Of a stretch of 64,000 bases of DNA, positions 9,297 through 19,577 are shown one piece after another. The DNA comes from Paludibacter sp. (GTDB lineage Bacteria; Bacteroidota; Bacteroidia; Bacteroidales; Paludibacteraceae), in assembly GCA_028710895.1 (NCBI GenBank), contig JAQTTH010000017.1, positions 45,262-109,261 on the forward strand, written 5' to 3'. A program made the translations under genes and the position numbers. Under the pieces are notes generated by a model. That model was not told the origin of the DNA and did not search any database. It worked only from the letters and a program-made list of their open reading frames with translations. The stretch's first letter is position 1, and every line of letters starts with the position of its first letter.

Positions 9297-10772
9297 TTAT
9301 CGCTTTAGCAAACGGGCAAAAACAGGTTCTTTTCGGAGAACTACGGCTACATAGATGCCCACTAATGCGGTTGCAGGCAGCAGCTTTAGCCAATGGTTAT
9401 GAATTGGAATAAGTGTTCCCACGGCCCACAAGCCGATACTCAATCCGATATACATCAAAATGCGTGATAGCTGATAAGGTACACGGTAATGTTTTTGACC
9501 GATGAAGTATGAAATTACCATCATCGAGCTATAGCACGCAAAGGTAGCCCACGCCGATCCCATATAGCCCATAATGGGAATTAATGTAATGTTGAGTGTC
9601 AGTGTTACGATAGCCCCAATAATAGAAAGATAAGCGCCAAAACGGGTTTTGTCGGTTAGTTTATACCAAATGCTCAGGTTGTAGAAAATCCCGAGCGACA
9701 TATTGGCAAGCAACAGAATAGGTACCACTTTCAGCCCCTCCCAGTACCGGTATCCTACCATGTATTTCACTATGTCAATATACACCATTACTGCCAGAAA
9801 TATAAACGAACAGATAATGACAAAGTACTTCATCACATCAGCATAAATATCGCGCGAATCGGACTCCTTGGCATGTGCAAAGAAAAACGGCTCGGCAGCA
9901 TATTTAAAGCCCTGAATAACGATAGTCATAAAGATGGAGATTTTATAGCAGGCCGAATAAATACCCACCTGAGCAGAAGCAACACCCACGGGCGAAAGCC
10001 ATTTGAGTAAAATACGGTCGAAGGTTTCGTTGATATTACCCGCCAGACCGAAAATAAGCAATGGTATCGCATACGCCATCATTTTTTTCCACACCCGAAC
10101 ATCAAAAGGAGTCCGTTTGTAAGGCAATACAATAAACAATGCCAGTAAGGTTAGCGCTGAGGCAATCAGGTTTGCAATAAAAATATAGCCAACACCAATA
10201 GCCGGGTTGTATAGAACTGACATGATTGGAACCATGATTTGATGTTGCTGCATGTACGGGAAAACATACAGGAATACGATATTCAGCAAAAAGCAAACGA
10301 AAACGTTACCGATTTTCAGCATCGAGAACAATTTTGGGCGGTTGAGCGCACGCAAACGCGCAAAAGGTATGGTGGTGATGGCGTCGATAGCAATCAGAAA
10401 CGAGAACCATACGATATACTCGGGATGATCGGCATAGCGGATATGCGTGGCTATGGGTTGTGCAAAAAAGTTTATTGCCACCACAAAAAGAATAGCAATG
10501 ACAAGCAACGACTTCAACGCACTGCCATACACGACAGCGCTTTTTTCTTCGTCCTTTTTATCGTAGAAACGGAAAAAAGCTGTTTCCATACCAAAGGTAA
10601 GTACCACTATCAGGAATGCCACATAAGCATACATTTCACCAACAACACCGTACTCTTTGGGTGCAAAAATGGTTGTTTGAATAGGTACAAGCAGGTAATT
10701 GACCAAACGTGCCAAAACGGTGCTGCCTCCGTACAGAACGGTTTGACTTGCTAATTTACGTATATCTCCCAT
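9297..10772 (-). CDS. Polysaccharide flippase (oligosaccharide flippase/MATE-like, Wzx type)
   Basis: A 491-residue membrane protein with about 12-14 hydrophobic helices that begins MGDIRKLASQTVLYGGSTVL, a typical opening for Bacteroidota lipopolysaccharide or capsule flippases. It probably moves lipid-linked oligosaccharides across the inner membrane. Start 10772 is chosen because a TATCTTTG promoter at 10794-10801 excludes the longer frame from 10838. Its stop directly abuts the convergent ABC-F stop. No glycosyltransferase cluster is adjacent, so the substrate stays open. Confidence 0.88.
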   Translation of the reverse strand: MGDIRKLASQTVLYGGSTVLARLVNYLLVPIQTTIFAPKEYGVVGEMYAYVAFLIVVLTFGMETAFFRFYDKKDEEKSAVVYGSALKSLLVIAILFVVAINFFAQPIATHIRYADHPEYIVWFSFLIAIDAITTIPFARLRALNRPKLFSMLKIGNVFVCFLLNIVFLYVFPYMQQHQIMVPIMSVLYNPAIGVGYIFIANLIASALTLLALFIVLPYKRTPFDVRVWKKMMAYAIPLLIFGLAGNINETFDRILLKWLSPVGVASAQVGIYSACYKISIFMTIVIQGFKYAAEPFFFAHAKESDSRDIYADVMKYFVIICSFIFLAVMVYIDIVKYMVGYRYWEGLKVVPILLLANMSLGIFYNLSIWYKLTDKTRFGAYLSIIGAIVTLTLNITLIPIMGYMGSAWATFACYSSMMVISYFIGQKHYRVPYQLSRILMYIGLSIGLWAVGTLIPIHNHWLKLLPATALVGIYVAVVLRKEPVFARLLKR

Positions 10773-10793
10773 CGTGTTTTTTGAAAATTCATG

Positions 10794-10801
10794 CAAAGAT
10801 A
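10794..10801 (-). promoter_or_regulatory. -7 promoter element for the flippase gene
   Basis: TATCTTTG on the minus strand, 22 bases upstream of the chosen start; it decides against the longer frame. Confidence 0.65.
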
Positions 10802-10910
10802 GGTAAGAATAAGCAAATACACTTCCACTGATAAACAAAACTGTGAATTTTATGTTTCTTAGAGTACAAAAACGATACGTCCGGTGTCTATCATTGAAAA
10901 AAAGGAAACT

Positions 10911-11948
10911 ATGTACAAACTCGGAATACTAGGACTTGGTGAAGGTCGCAGCACCATGTCGGCAGCGCTGCAAAGCGACAAGTGGACGCTACACAAAATC
11001 TGCGATTTGAATGAAGACCTGTGTAAGAAACGCGCCAAGGAATTTGATTTCCATAACTATACAACCCGCTATCAGGATTTGCTCGAAGACCCTGAGATTG
11101 ATGTTATCGGCATTTATACGCCCGATAAGTTTCACGCCCAGCATATCAAAATGGCTCTGGAAGCGGGCAAACATGTTGTTTGTACAAAGCCGCTTATCGA
11201 CGACCTGAGCAAAGCGCAGGAATTGATTGACCTGAGCGCAGCCACCGGAAAGCGTGTTTTTGTGGGGCAAAGCAGCCGCTTTTTCGAACCCATGAAACGC
11301 CAGCGCGCCGATTACCTGGCCGGTGAAATTGGCGAACTGGTAACTGTGGAGGCCTATTATCATGCCGATCATCGCTGGTTTTTGGGCAAAGGCTGGTCGT
11401 TGGAGAATTCGTTTAAATGGCTGTATGGCGGACTGAGCCATCCGGTGGATTTGGTGCGCTGGTATATGCCCGACATTGTGGAAGTGATGGGTTACGGCAT
11501 GTTGAGCCCGAACGGTAGGGCAGGAGGGTTGCAAAATCAGGACACCATGCATTTTATTTTTAAAGCCGCCGACGGACGCATTGCCCGGGTGAGTGGTGTG
11601 TATTCGGGACCGGTACAACCAACCGTGCGCGACAGCGAGATGAGTTGTATTTTGCGCGGCACCGAAGGCTGCAGTCAGGGCGATTACATGGATTTGCGCT
11701 ATGCCATTACCACCAAAACCGGCGAAGAAAAACTCATCACCTTCGACCATAAGTTGAAACATTTCTTCCGCTTCGAAGGAAAATCGCACCATGCGGGTGA
11801 GTACCAGAACTACTACGAATATTTTGCCGATTGCCTCACTTCCGGCGAAACGGCATACCCCGATTTACGTGAAGGTATCAAAACGGTGGCGGTGATGCAG
11901 GCTATGGACGAATCGCTGCGGACAGGGGTGCCGGTGAGGGTGGGATGA
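10911..11948 (+). CDS. Gfo/Idh/MocA family NAD(P)-dependent oxidoreductase
   Basis: A 345-residue cytosolic dehydrogenase. The N-terminal Rossmann fold starts YKLGILGLGEGRS, followed by IGIYTPDKFHAQHIKMALEAGKHVVCTKPL, the family's EKP-like catalytic region with Thr-Lys-Pro. The C-terminal alpha/beta domain has the GGLSHPVDLVRWY motif with the expected His-x-x-Asp. The family acts on sugars, inositols or related cyclic polyols; the substrate is unknown. I start at 10911 because the N-terminus then aligns with the family; an ATG at 10884 would add nine residues. It is clearly richer in G+C than the neighbouring RT island. Confidence 0.9.
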   Translation: MYKLGILGLGEGRSTMSAALQSDKWTLHKICDLNEDLCKKRAKEFDFHNYTTRYQDLLEDPEIDVIGIYTPDKFHAQHIKMALEAGKHVVCTKPLIDDLSKAQELIDLSAATGKRVFVGQSSRFFEPMKRQRADYLAGEIGELVTVEAYYHADHRWFLGKGWSLENSFKWLYGGLSHPVDLVRWYMPDIVEVMGYGMLSPNGRAGGLQNQDTMHFIFKAADGRIARVSGVYSGPVQPTVRDSEMSCILRGTEGCSQGDYMDLRYAITTKTGEEKLITFDHKLKHFFRFEGKSHHAGEYQNYYEYFADCLTSGETAYPDLREGIKTVAVMQAMDESLRTGVPVRVG

Positions 11949-12069
11949 ATTTGAAATAGTAGGAAGGACATCTGCATTACTTTTGATGAACCTATAAACT
12001 ATATGCTTTGCCCAAACACATAGAATGTATATATTTGATATAAAGCATAATTTTAGATGAAATATAATG

Positions 12070-12100
12070 AAAAAATAGCTGACCAATCATTTCAGCTATT
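12070..12100 (-). terminator. Terminator ending the DRT3 operon/ncRNA
   Basis: A perfect 9-bp stem AATAGCTGA/TCAGCTATT with a 9-base loop is followed by a T run on the minus strand. Confidence 0.85.
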
Positions 12101-12255
12101 TTCCTTTTCACTAGAAATCCAGTTACGGAGATTGAGAAAAGCCATTGGCACGCTTGTGTGTGACAAGATAAATTGCTTAATCTTGTAAATATTTGATTGG
12201 TGCGTTACCCAATATTCTTAATATGCTAGTTCATTTGCAATTTTAGCTTCTAATT
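12070..12255 (-). ncRNA. Candidate DRT3 template ncRNA with ACACAC segment
   Basis: Directly downstream of the Drt3b frame. On the minus strand it can form ATTGG/CCAAT, then ACAAGA/TCTTGT (12163-12186). The unpaired CACACACA at 12155-12162 follows, then a CTTTTC/GAAAAG stem and finally a strong terminator. From memory, DRT3 systems contain an ncRNA whose ACACAC tract templates poly(GT) synthesis by Drt3a; position, structure and motif fit. The 5' end is uncertain: a TAATTTTG element at 12262-12269 would start it near 12255, otherwise it is processed from the operon mRNA. The match is inference, not a covariance-model hit. Confidence 0.6.
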
Positions 12256-14388
12256 CCTTTGCAAAATTAAAATTATTCCACTTAGTAAACCAATATTTCT
12301 GATTTTTTTTGAAATTAAATATGATATTTTGTTCTTTTACACTAGTTACACCAAATATTATAAGTACTTCTCTCTTAAATTTAGCATCTAAGTAAGGACA
12401 AACAACGATATCAAACAGTAGTAATACATTTTCGGCTTTACTACTTCTTTTATCAATCCTTTCCTCAGCTTTAAACAAGTCAATAATTTTTAGTTTAATC
12501 GCCTTTTTTATTGGCAAATAAGCTTTATCATTTTTTATGTAGAAAAGTAATACTGTAACTACAAAATAATTAATATCCGCTTGAAAAATCAATTTATTCT
12601 CATCTTTATCTAATTTTAAATTGAAGTATTGTTTTAACTGCTCTTCTGTCAATCTAAATTGCTCACCCAACTCTGCAAGGGCTATCAACAAATAAAGACT
12701 TTCGACTTGAATGTATTTATCTAATTTACGTCTTTCAAAAGTAAAAACAATCTCATCTGATATTTTTTTAAACACTAATTCTTTTGATTGTTCTGTAAAT
12801 CTAGCTATTTTTTCGGTACTCCCTTTAAATTGTATTTTTTGTTTATAAGTAAGTAGAATCTTTGATAATATATGACAAAGTTTTACCGTAAAGGAAACTC
12901 TTGGATTGACCGAATAAATGAAAAATACAAAGTCTAGCAAATCCCACATATATTTATTAAACTGATCTTCTTGCCTGATTTTTTTTTGTATTTCTTCAGT
13001 TGTAAAAGGCTTTATATCCGCTAAAAAAGAACTTTCATGTCTAATTTTTTCTAATCCATCTACATAGGTTTCATATCGACTAATACTTTGTTTGACTTTT
13101 TTATATAAAGATATAAAGTAAAATTCATTACATCTTTATATTCAACATTTGATTCTTTAATTATAGTTTTAAATTTCGTAATCAGAGACTTCGAATTACA
13201 ATTTATTTGAAAATCGCAAATTCTTTCTTTAGAATCCTTTTTTTCGATTTTCAAAAAGATCTCATTGTCAATTAAATCTGTAATTTTATCTTTAGCGATT
13301 GTCAGTTCTGTGATTAAAGGTTTTACATAATGTATTGACTTCGACTCACTAATTGACATTTTATATGTTTTCAACAACAGCTCATATTCGGTTAATATAT
13401 CCTCTTTTACTTTATCATCATTATAGAAAACAAAGTAATCATCAACATAACGAAATATCTCATAATCTCGCTTAAATGTTAGTTTGTTTTCTTTACGAGT
13501 TTTAAGTCTTTGTTCAACTGTCTTATCAATTTTTTGTAATATTATCTCAGCAAACACTCTTGAGAACTCCGGTCCAATAACAATTCCATTTGTTTCACCG
13601 TAGTTAGTATTCTGCATAAATTTATCAAATCGATTCCCAAATTCAGCTGCATTGGAACTACAATACTCTTTTGCATATTCTTTAGAATTTACTGCCCAAC
13701 CTATTGAGTGCGTATATATACTGTCAAAGCACTTAGAGATATCAAATTTAAAAAGTTTATCGTATTTCTTTTCAGCGCGATGGTATCTATAGTCTTCGTA
13801 AAACTTATAAATATGGGGATATTGGCTATATGTGAAAAATGTTTTTAAGTTTTCATACTCTCTATCGGAGCTTTCAATAGCATCATCTTCATCTCCTAAA
13901 TTCATTTTATGAAGATTATCATTCTGATATATAAATTTTGCAATTTTATCAGGCTTCCTAATTGAGAATGAACTTATGTTAGAATAGTATAAAATAAGCT
14001 CTTTATAAACATCATAAAACGCGACTAATTCTAATTGACTTTTAGGGTGTGGTATAGCCAATTCCCTAAATCTATTCGCTTTATGTGCTATGTTAAAAAC
14101 GAAAGGAACCCTTCTATGCATTTTGTCATCTATATTTATCTTTTTCCCCATTAAAGGTTTGCTTGTGCCAAAGAGCAGTTTTAGTATTATTTCAAATGTA
14201 TTGTCAGACAAATTGCAGGTTATACTTTGAGTATTACTCTTATCATTTACGAATTGAATATTAAATTCATTTACAAACTGATAAAAATGACGATTAGAAA
14301 ACGTCAACGGAATTTCATATGGCAAAGTGTCAGACAATAATGCTCTAGCCATAGTATATTTAATTTGTTTCTTTTTCATTGTTTCCAA
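12218..14388 (-). CDS. Drt3b-like antiphage reverse transcriptase, interrupted by a -1 frameshift
   Basis: The first frame (14388-13060) encodes 442 residues. RT motif A is FDISKCFDSI (Asp216), motif B region GIVIGPEFSR (268-277), and the catalytic site RYVDDYF (314-317). The opening RALLSDTLPYEIPLTFSN looks like the Drt3b (UG8) family. It stops at 13060, but a -1 shift at the heptamer A AAA AAG (about 13096-13102) continues without interruption to 12218. The shifted frame includes YETYVDGLEKIRHESSF and LLDFVFFIYSVNPRVSF, for about 723 residues in all. The C-terminal part lacks its own start and sits mid-domain. It overlaps the end of Drt3a by 13 bases. Either programmed frameshifting, phase variation, decay or a base-call error explains it. 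Confidence 0.75.
12262..12269 (-). promoter_or_regulatory. Possible promoter for the DRT3 ncRNA inside the drt3b 3' end
   Basis: TAATTTTG matches TAnnTTTG, with a TTG 21 bases upstream that could serve as the -33 element. The region is very AT-rich, so a chance match is possible. Confidence 0.35.
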
Positions 14389-15872
14389 GCCGATGTGATT
14401 TTTTCGAAATTATTGAAAGCTCTCTTTGATTTTTCCGCATCCGTCCTTAAATCAGGAATATCTTTGTGTCCCTTTTTACATTTTTTCTTTGGATTTGAAT
14501 TTGCTTTCATATTAAAAAACAACTTATCATTAAATCCTCTTACAAAATCAAATCGTTTAAGCCTCGTTTTTAGTGGCTCATCAATAATTATTGCATCAAT
14601 TCGACTAGCTAAGGTATTATTCAAATCATAAAGACATTGACAGTCTTTATCAAGCAAACTATTTGAATAATAAATGCCGATTAAGCCCTTCTTTGGATGC
14701 TCTAGTTTGGTATTCTTTGTCAAATAGTTCAATCTGTGAATAAGTAATTTATGTGCCTCATTATAGTTCCAAATTTTATCTTTTTTAAATTCGTTTAATG
14801 TAGCTTCAATTTTTCTCTTATAACTTTCTTTTCGATTATCAGAAAGATTAATTTTGAATTCTTTAAGGGATTTACCTGCCACTGGTGTTTTAGCAACAAT
14901 AAATTTATACCCTAAAAAGTTTATCGAATGTGTATAAGTCGTTTCAAAAAGATTACATTCAAATGATTTGTTATATAATGGATTTGGATCTTTTTTTAAA
15001 GCCATTCCATAATAATTTACAATCTCCTCAATCTTATTTAGATAATAGTCTAATGAATCCTTAGAACTAATAGGTTTAAACACAGCAAACATATCGTCAA
15101 CATATCTGCAATAATATGCAATATCATCAATATCTTTAATCTTCTTGTCTATCTCTTTCATATATAATTCAGCAAGAAATGCGCTCACTCCAGCACCTCT
15201 TGGAATACCTTTTCGATCACATTTCTTTAATTTATTTTGCTTGGTAAAGGTGTTATATTGATATATTATATTTTCAATTAGCAATTTTGATTTTGGAGAT
15301 AATAACTGATTATCATTTATCAAGCTTAACAATTTTTCTTGAGGTACATTTTCATAAAAACCTTCTATATCTGTTCTTACAACATACTTTGGCAGATTAT
15401 CTTGTAAAATCGATTTTATCTGTTCGACTATAAGGTAACGGTTGGATTGTTTTACATCAAAAGTTCTGTTAATATTGCGTTGGAGTTGCTTCATTGCAAA
15501 AAATAAAGGTGCATTATTTTTCTGAATTTTATATTTCACCTTTTCATATGGATCAGTCTCATTAATTTTAAATGGTGTTAGTATTATTGAGAAAGTATTG
15601 TTATTGACATTACTACTATATTCAATAAGATTGGCATATAAAGTAGCCTCTTTTTGCTCAATCAATTTATCCCTATCATCCAATAGTTCTTTATAGCCAT
15701 CATCGGTTACTTTCCTAATTGGATATGCTTTTATCTCAGACCTTATATTTATTAGCTTCTGGGCCAATTCATAGTACTCAATAGAAAAGAACTTTTTATC
15801 CAAAGCACCTTTGCGGTTCTCTTCTTCAAAAATTATTTTGAAATTATCTACAGAAAAAGATTGGTCTAACAT
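14376..15872 (-). CDS. Drt3a-like antiphage reverse transcriptase
   Basis: A 498-residue reverse transcriptase. The start at 15872 (MLDQSFSVDNFKIIFEEENR) matches the family opening as I remember it; a promoter at 15901-15908 supports it and rules out the longer frame from 16016. Motif A is RTDIEGFYENVP (Asp168), motif B GIPRGAGVSAFLAELY (about 222-237), and the catalytic YVDD 257-260. No maturase, endonuclease or Avd partner is present, so a group II intron or DGR is unlikely. With the second RT it forms the UG3+UG8 pair of DRT3. From memory, this subunit extends DNA on the ncRNA's AC template. Confidence 0.78.
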   Translation of the reverse strand: MLDQSFSVDNFKIIFEEENRKGALDKKFFSIEYYELAQKLINIRSEIKAYPIRKVTDDGYKELLDDRDKLIEQKEATLYANLIEYSSNVNNNTFSIILTPFKINETDPYEKVKYKIQKNNAPLFFAMKQLQRNINRTFDVKQSNRYLIVEQIKSILQDNLPKYVVRTDIEGFYENVPQEKLLSLINDNQLLSPKSKLLIENIIYQYNTFTKQNKLKKCDRKGIPRGAGVSAFLAELYMKEIDKKIKDIDDIAYYCRYVDDMFAVFKPISSKDSLDYYLNKIEEIVNYYGMALKKDPNPLYNKSFECNLFETTYTHSINFLGYKFIVAKTPVAGKSLKEFKINLSDNRKESYKRKIEATLNEFKKDKIWNYNEAHKLLIHRLNYLTKNTKLEHPKKGLIGIYYSNSLLDKDCQCLYDLNNTLASRIDAIIIDEPLKTRLKRFDFVRGFNDKLFFNMKANSNPKKKCKKGHKDIPDLRTDAEKSKRAFNNFEKITSAWKQ

Positions 15873-15900
15873 AGTATGATATATTTTATTTTTCTCTCTG

Positions 15901-15908
15901 CAAATATA
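15901..15908 (-). promoter_or_regulatory. -7 promoter element of the DRT3 operon
   Basis: TATATTTG on the minus strand, 29 bases upstream of the Drt3a start, matching TAnnTTTG. Confidence 0.6.
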
Positions 15909-15958
15909 ACCCTTTATTTTCACACTTAACATACCTAACCCCACTAATTTCAACCAAT

Positions 15959-16147
15959 TTACCCCTCTCAAGACTTTTCTCACTCCAACATCGACCTTCA
16001 GAACGTCTTCCGACACCTTTTTTACGTCTTCCGACTCGTAAATTACCCCATGCGAGCACTTAATTACATATTGAATGACCTAATTTACCTGTCCAGAGAC
16101 CTTATTTACCCTATCCGAGACCCTTTTTATGTCTCTGTCGAGCTTCG
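15959..16147. repeat. Degenerate 21-bp tandem repeat array, nine units
   Basis: TTAC or a close variant recurs at 15959, 15980, 16001, 16022, 16043, 16064, 16085, 16106 and 16127, exactly every 21 bases. The second half of each unit resembles CGAGACCTT. Two neighbours share ACGTCTTCCGAC. In one minus-strand frame each unit encodes a heptad with Val at a/d-like spacing (KVSEDV-type), but a stop codon interrupts it. There are no spacers, so it is not a CRISPR. It occupies most of the gap between the Drt3a start and the gene at 16227; the remaining bases hold the DRT3 promoter and one terminator. Confidence 0.8.
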
Positions 16148-16165
16148 GAAGGTCATTTCATATAA

Positions 16166-16191
16166 AAGCCGATTCATTGCTGAATCGGCTT
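16166..16191 (-). terminator. Terminator after the 161-residue unknown gene
   Basis: AAGCCGATTCA and TGAATCGGCTT form a perfect 11-bp stem with a 4-base loop, followed by T residues on the minus strand. Confidence 0.8.
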
Positions 16192-16226
16192 AGTAATTCC
16201 ACGTTTCGGACGTTCAGTCATACCTG

Positions 16227-16712
16227 TTATTTTGCTGCGGCAGAATCTGCAGAATCTGTACTGCGGCTTTTACTTGGGAATCGTTTTTTCAATTCTTCGT
16301 AAATTGCTTTTGCACCCGGAATATTCATTCCTGCAGCTTGTTGCACACTGCTGTAATAATATAAGGCAGCATAATATGCTTCGCTTCCGGCTACCATCAT
16401 GGTATCGTCAATAGCATTAAGCAATTGAGTGGCCAAAGATGCAGAACCAATCAGGTTTTTAGAATCTGTAATATCAATCTCAAAATCAGAAGCTGTAAGA
16501 AATGCCGGAATAAATTCAGGATTTGTTTTGGTGTTTTCAAATGCTTTGTCAACAAAGCTACTTGATTTATCACCCAACTTCAACATATTCTTCCGGTCTT
16601 CCGGAGTCAGCGTTAAAGTATAAGGTTTCAACAACCCAATTGCTTCCGCAATTTTCGCATTCACTTGTGTGAGTACTTCCACAGGAATACTTTGATTATG
16701 TATGTTATTCAT
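16227..16712 (-). CDS. Conserved hypothetical protein, 161 residues
   Basis: Starts MNNIHNQSIPVEVLTQVNAK and is predicted to be soluble and mostly helical, with no signal peptide. The motif LTLTPEDRKNMLKLGDKSSSFVDKAF looks like a small Bacteroidota protein of unknown function that I have seen annotated only as hypothetical. The C-terminus is Ser/Asp/Ala-rich. The start at 16712 is preferred because the upstream continuation translates a GC-rich palindromic spacer and does not look like protein. No function is assigned. Confidence 0.75.
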   Translation of the reverse strand: MNNIHNQSIPVEVLTQVNAKIAEAIGLLKPYTLTLTPEDRKNMLKLGDKSSSFVDKAFENTKTNPEFIPAFLTASDFEIDITDSKNLIGSASLATQLLNAIDDTMMVAGSEAYYAALYYYSSVQQAAGMNIPGAKAIYEELKKRFPSKSRSTDSADSAAAK

Positions 16713-17185
16713 TTTTATTTTTTGTAATTTTGTAAAACTAAGAACAGATAACGGACTTTCACTTTGTCCGCTATTTTTCAGACTCAGATTAAATTGTCCC
16801 CGTATCCTGCCGTCTGAAAGAGGTGTGTGCAGGGCGGGGTAAAGTCTCCAAGATGATGGGATGTGTGTAGCTTCTCCCGTCGTAGGGAGAGCAGGGTGAA
16901 AGTATGTAGGAGGCCGAAACGGGAATTCCCCGGGGTTGTAAACAATTAAACAGCTGCATACAAAAGCAATACGTACTGAATTAAACAAGTTAATCTTGAA
17001 AGGTCAGCCACAAAATTAATAAATAGATTTTGAAACAAGCCCGTTAAAAACCATGTTTTATAACATGTATTATATTAAAACGGCTTATTTTTGCTGCTTG
17101 TTTCGTTCAGTTATAGTACTTAATACCATAAACATGGTAGTAAAAATGCCCTATCAATGCGATTGCGGGATATTGAAATACCCCT
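16713..17185. other. Gene-free spacer with GC-rich palindromic island and a cruciform
   Basis: A 473-base intergenic stretch between divergent genes. About 16790-16935 is unusually G+C-rich and contains short inverted repeats such as TTCTCCC/GGGAGA. A second structure at 17037-17086 has outer arms AAGCC(C)GTT/AACGGCTT around CATGTT/AACATG. I see no convincing gene, tRNA or known riboswitch here. Confidence 0.5.
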
Positions 17186-17193
17186 TATCTTTG
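17186..17193 (+). promoter_or_regulatory. -7 promoter element for cysK
   Basis: TATCTTTG on the plus strand, 38 bases upstream of the cysK start. Confidence 0.65.
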
Positions 17194-17230
17194 CATTATA
17201 AAATTACAAACTCATTTAAAACATATTGTT

Positions 17231-18178
17231 ATGGCAAAAATTGCAAAAAGTCTTACCGAATTAATTGGAAACACTCCACTCGTACAACTCTCGAATTATA
17301 GTGCAAACAAAGGCCTTGAAGCCAATGTAATTGCAAAACTTGAATCGTTCAACCCTGCTGGTTGCGTAAAAGAACGTATCGCTTTGGCGATGGTTGAAGA
17401 TGCCGAAGCAGCCGGAATTTTGAAAGCCGGAACTGAAATTATTGAACCTACCAGCGGAAATACCGGAATTGGTTTGGCGCTTGTAGCATCTATTAAAGGC
17501 TATAAACTGACGCTTACAATGCCCGAAACCATGAGCGTTGAACGTCGTAACTTATTGAAAGCATTGGGTGCAAACCTTGTATTGACACCGGGTGCTAACG
17601 GAATGAAAGGTGCTATTGCACGTGCATTGGAACTTCACGAAGAAAATCCTAACTCATACATTCCACAACAGTTTGAAAATGCTTCGAATCCCAAAGTACA
17701 CTATGCAACCACAGGTCCTGAAGTATGGAACGATACCGATGGTAAAGTAGATATTTTTGTTGCCGGAGTAGGTACAGGTGGTACTGTAAGCGGTGTTGGT
17801 GCTTATTTGAAGGAAAAAAATCCGAACGTAAAAATCGTAGCTGTAGAGCCTGCCGATTCTCCAGTACTTTCGGGTGGTGCTCCCGGTCCTCATAAAATTC
17901 AGGGTATCGGAGCCGGATTTATTCCTAAAAACTACGATGGTAGTGTAGTGGATGAAGTGCTTCAGGTAAGCAACGATCAGGCTATCCTTACTTCACGTCA
18001 GTTGGCACAACAAGAAGGCCTGTTGGTTGGTATCTCTTCGGGAGCTGCTACCTATGCCGCCACTGTGTTGGCTCAACGTCCTGAAAACAAAGGCAAAAAT
18101 ATCGTAGTGCTTCTTCCTGATACCGGCGAACGTTACTTGTCAACATTGCTTTACGCATTTGAAGAATATCCATTATAA
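17231..18178 (+). CDS. cysK: Cysteine synthase A
   Basis: A 315-residue PLP-dependent O-acetylserine sulfhydrylase that makes cysteine from O-acetylserine and sulfide. The PLP lysine lies in [12 protein letters not shown] (the usual motif is SVKDR). The substrate-binding loop is [14 protein letters not shown], and the phosphate-binding glycine loop [12 protein letters not shown]. Length is normal. metY follows on the same strand about 100 bases downstream, so both sulfur-assimilation routes sit together; a hairpin lies between them. Confidence 0.96.
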   Translation: MAKIAKSLTELIGNTPLVQLSNYSANKGLEANVIAKLESFNPAGCVKERIALAMVEDAEAAGILKAGTEIIEPTSGNTGIGLALVASIKGYKLTLTMPETMSVERRNLLKALGANLVLTPGANGMKGAIARALELHEENPNSYIPQQFENASNPKVHYATTGPEVWNDTDGKVDIFVAGVGTGGTVSGVGAYLKEKNPNVKIVAVEPADSPVLSGGAPGPHKIQGIGAGFIPKNYDGSVVDEVLQVSNDQAILTSRQLAQQEGLLVGISSGAATYAATVLAQRPENKGKNIVVLLPDTGERYLSTLLYAFEEYPL

Positions 18179-18224
18179 TTCATAATGCACAATTCATAAC
18201 TCACAATTTCCAAATTACTCATTC

Positions 18225-18260
18225 AATCTTATCCAAAGCCTGATAGCTTTGGGTAAGATT
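18225..18260 (+). other. Hairpin in the cysK-metY spacer
   Basis: A 15-base arm AATCTTATCCAAAGC pairs with GCTTTGGGTAAGATT through one G-T wobble over a 6-base loop. No T run follows. It may be an attenuator, an mRNA processing site or a weak terminator; no known riboswitch is recognised. Confidence 0.5.
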
Positions 18261-18269
18261 ATCAAATAA

Positions 18270-19577
<1,308 letters not shown>

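Noticed and set aside
12155..12162. CACACACA as a random microsatellite
   Set aside because: Possible in principle, but its placement between hairpins, right after drt3b and before a perfect terminator, fits the expected RT template, so it was kept as a finding.
12218..12949. The 243-residue C-terminal frame as an independent gene
   Set aside because: Its ATG lies in the middle of a continuous downstream frame that is open from the slippery site, so it is better read as the C-terminal part of Drt3b.
12218..16016. Retron, group II intron or diversity-generating retroelement
   Set aside because: No msr/msd-like inverted repeats before a single RT, no intron domains or maturase/endonuclease, no Avd or template/variable repeat pair; two RTs side by side fit DRT3 better.
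15873..16016. N-terminal extension of Drt3a to 16016
   Set aside because: The promoter element at 15901-15908 lies inside it and the extra residues come from the 21-bp repeat array.
15959..16147. 21-bp periodic repeats read as a CRISPR array
   Set aside because: Units are contiguous and degenerate, with no conserved repeat/unique spacer alternation and no cas genes.
16713..16988. N-terminal extension of the 161-residue protein
   Set aside because: It translates a GC-rich palindromic spacer and has no protein-like character.
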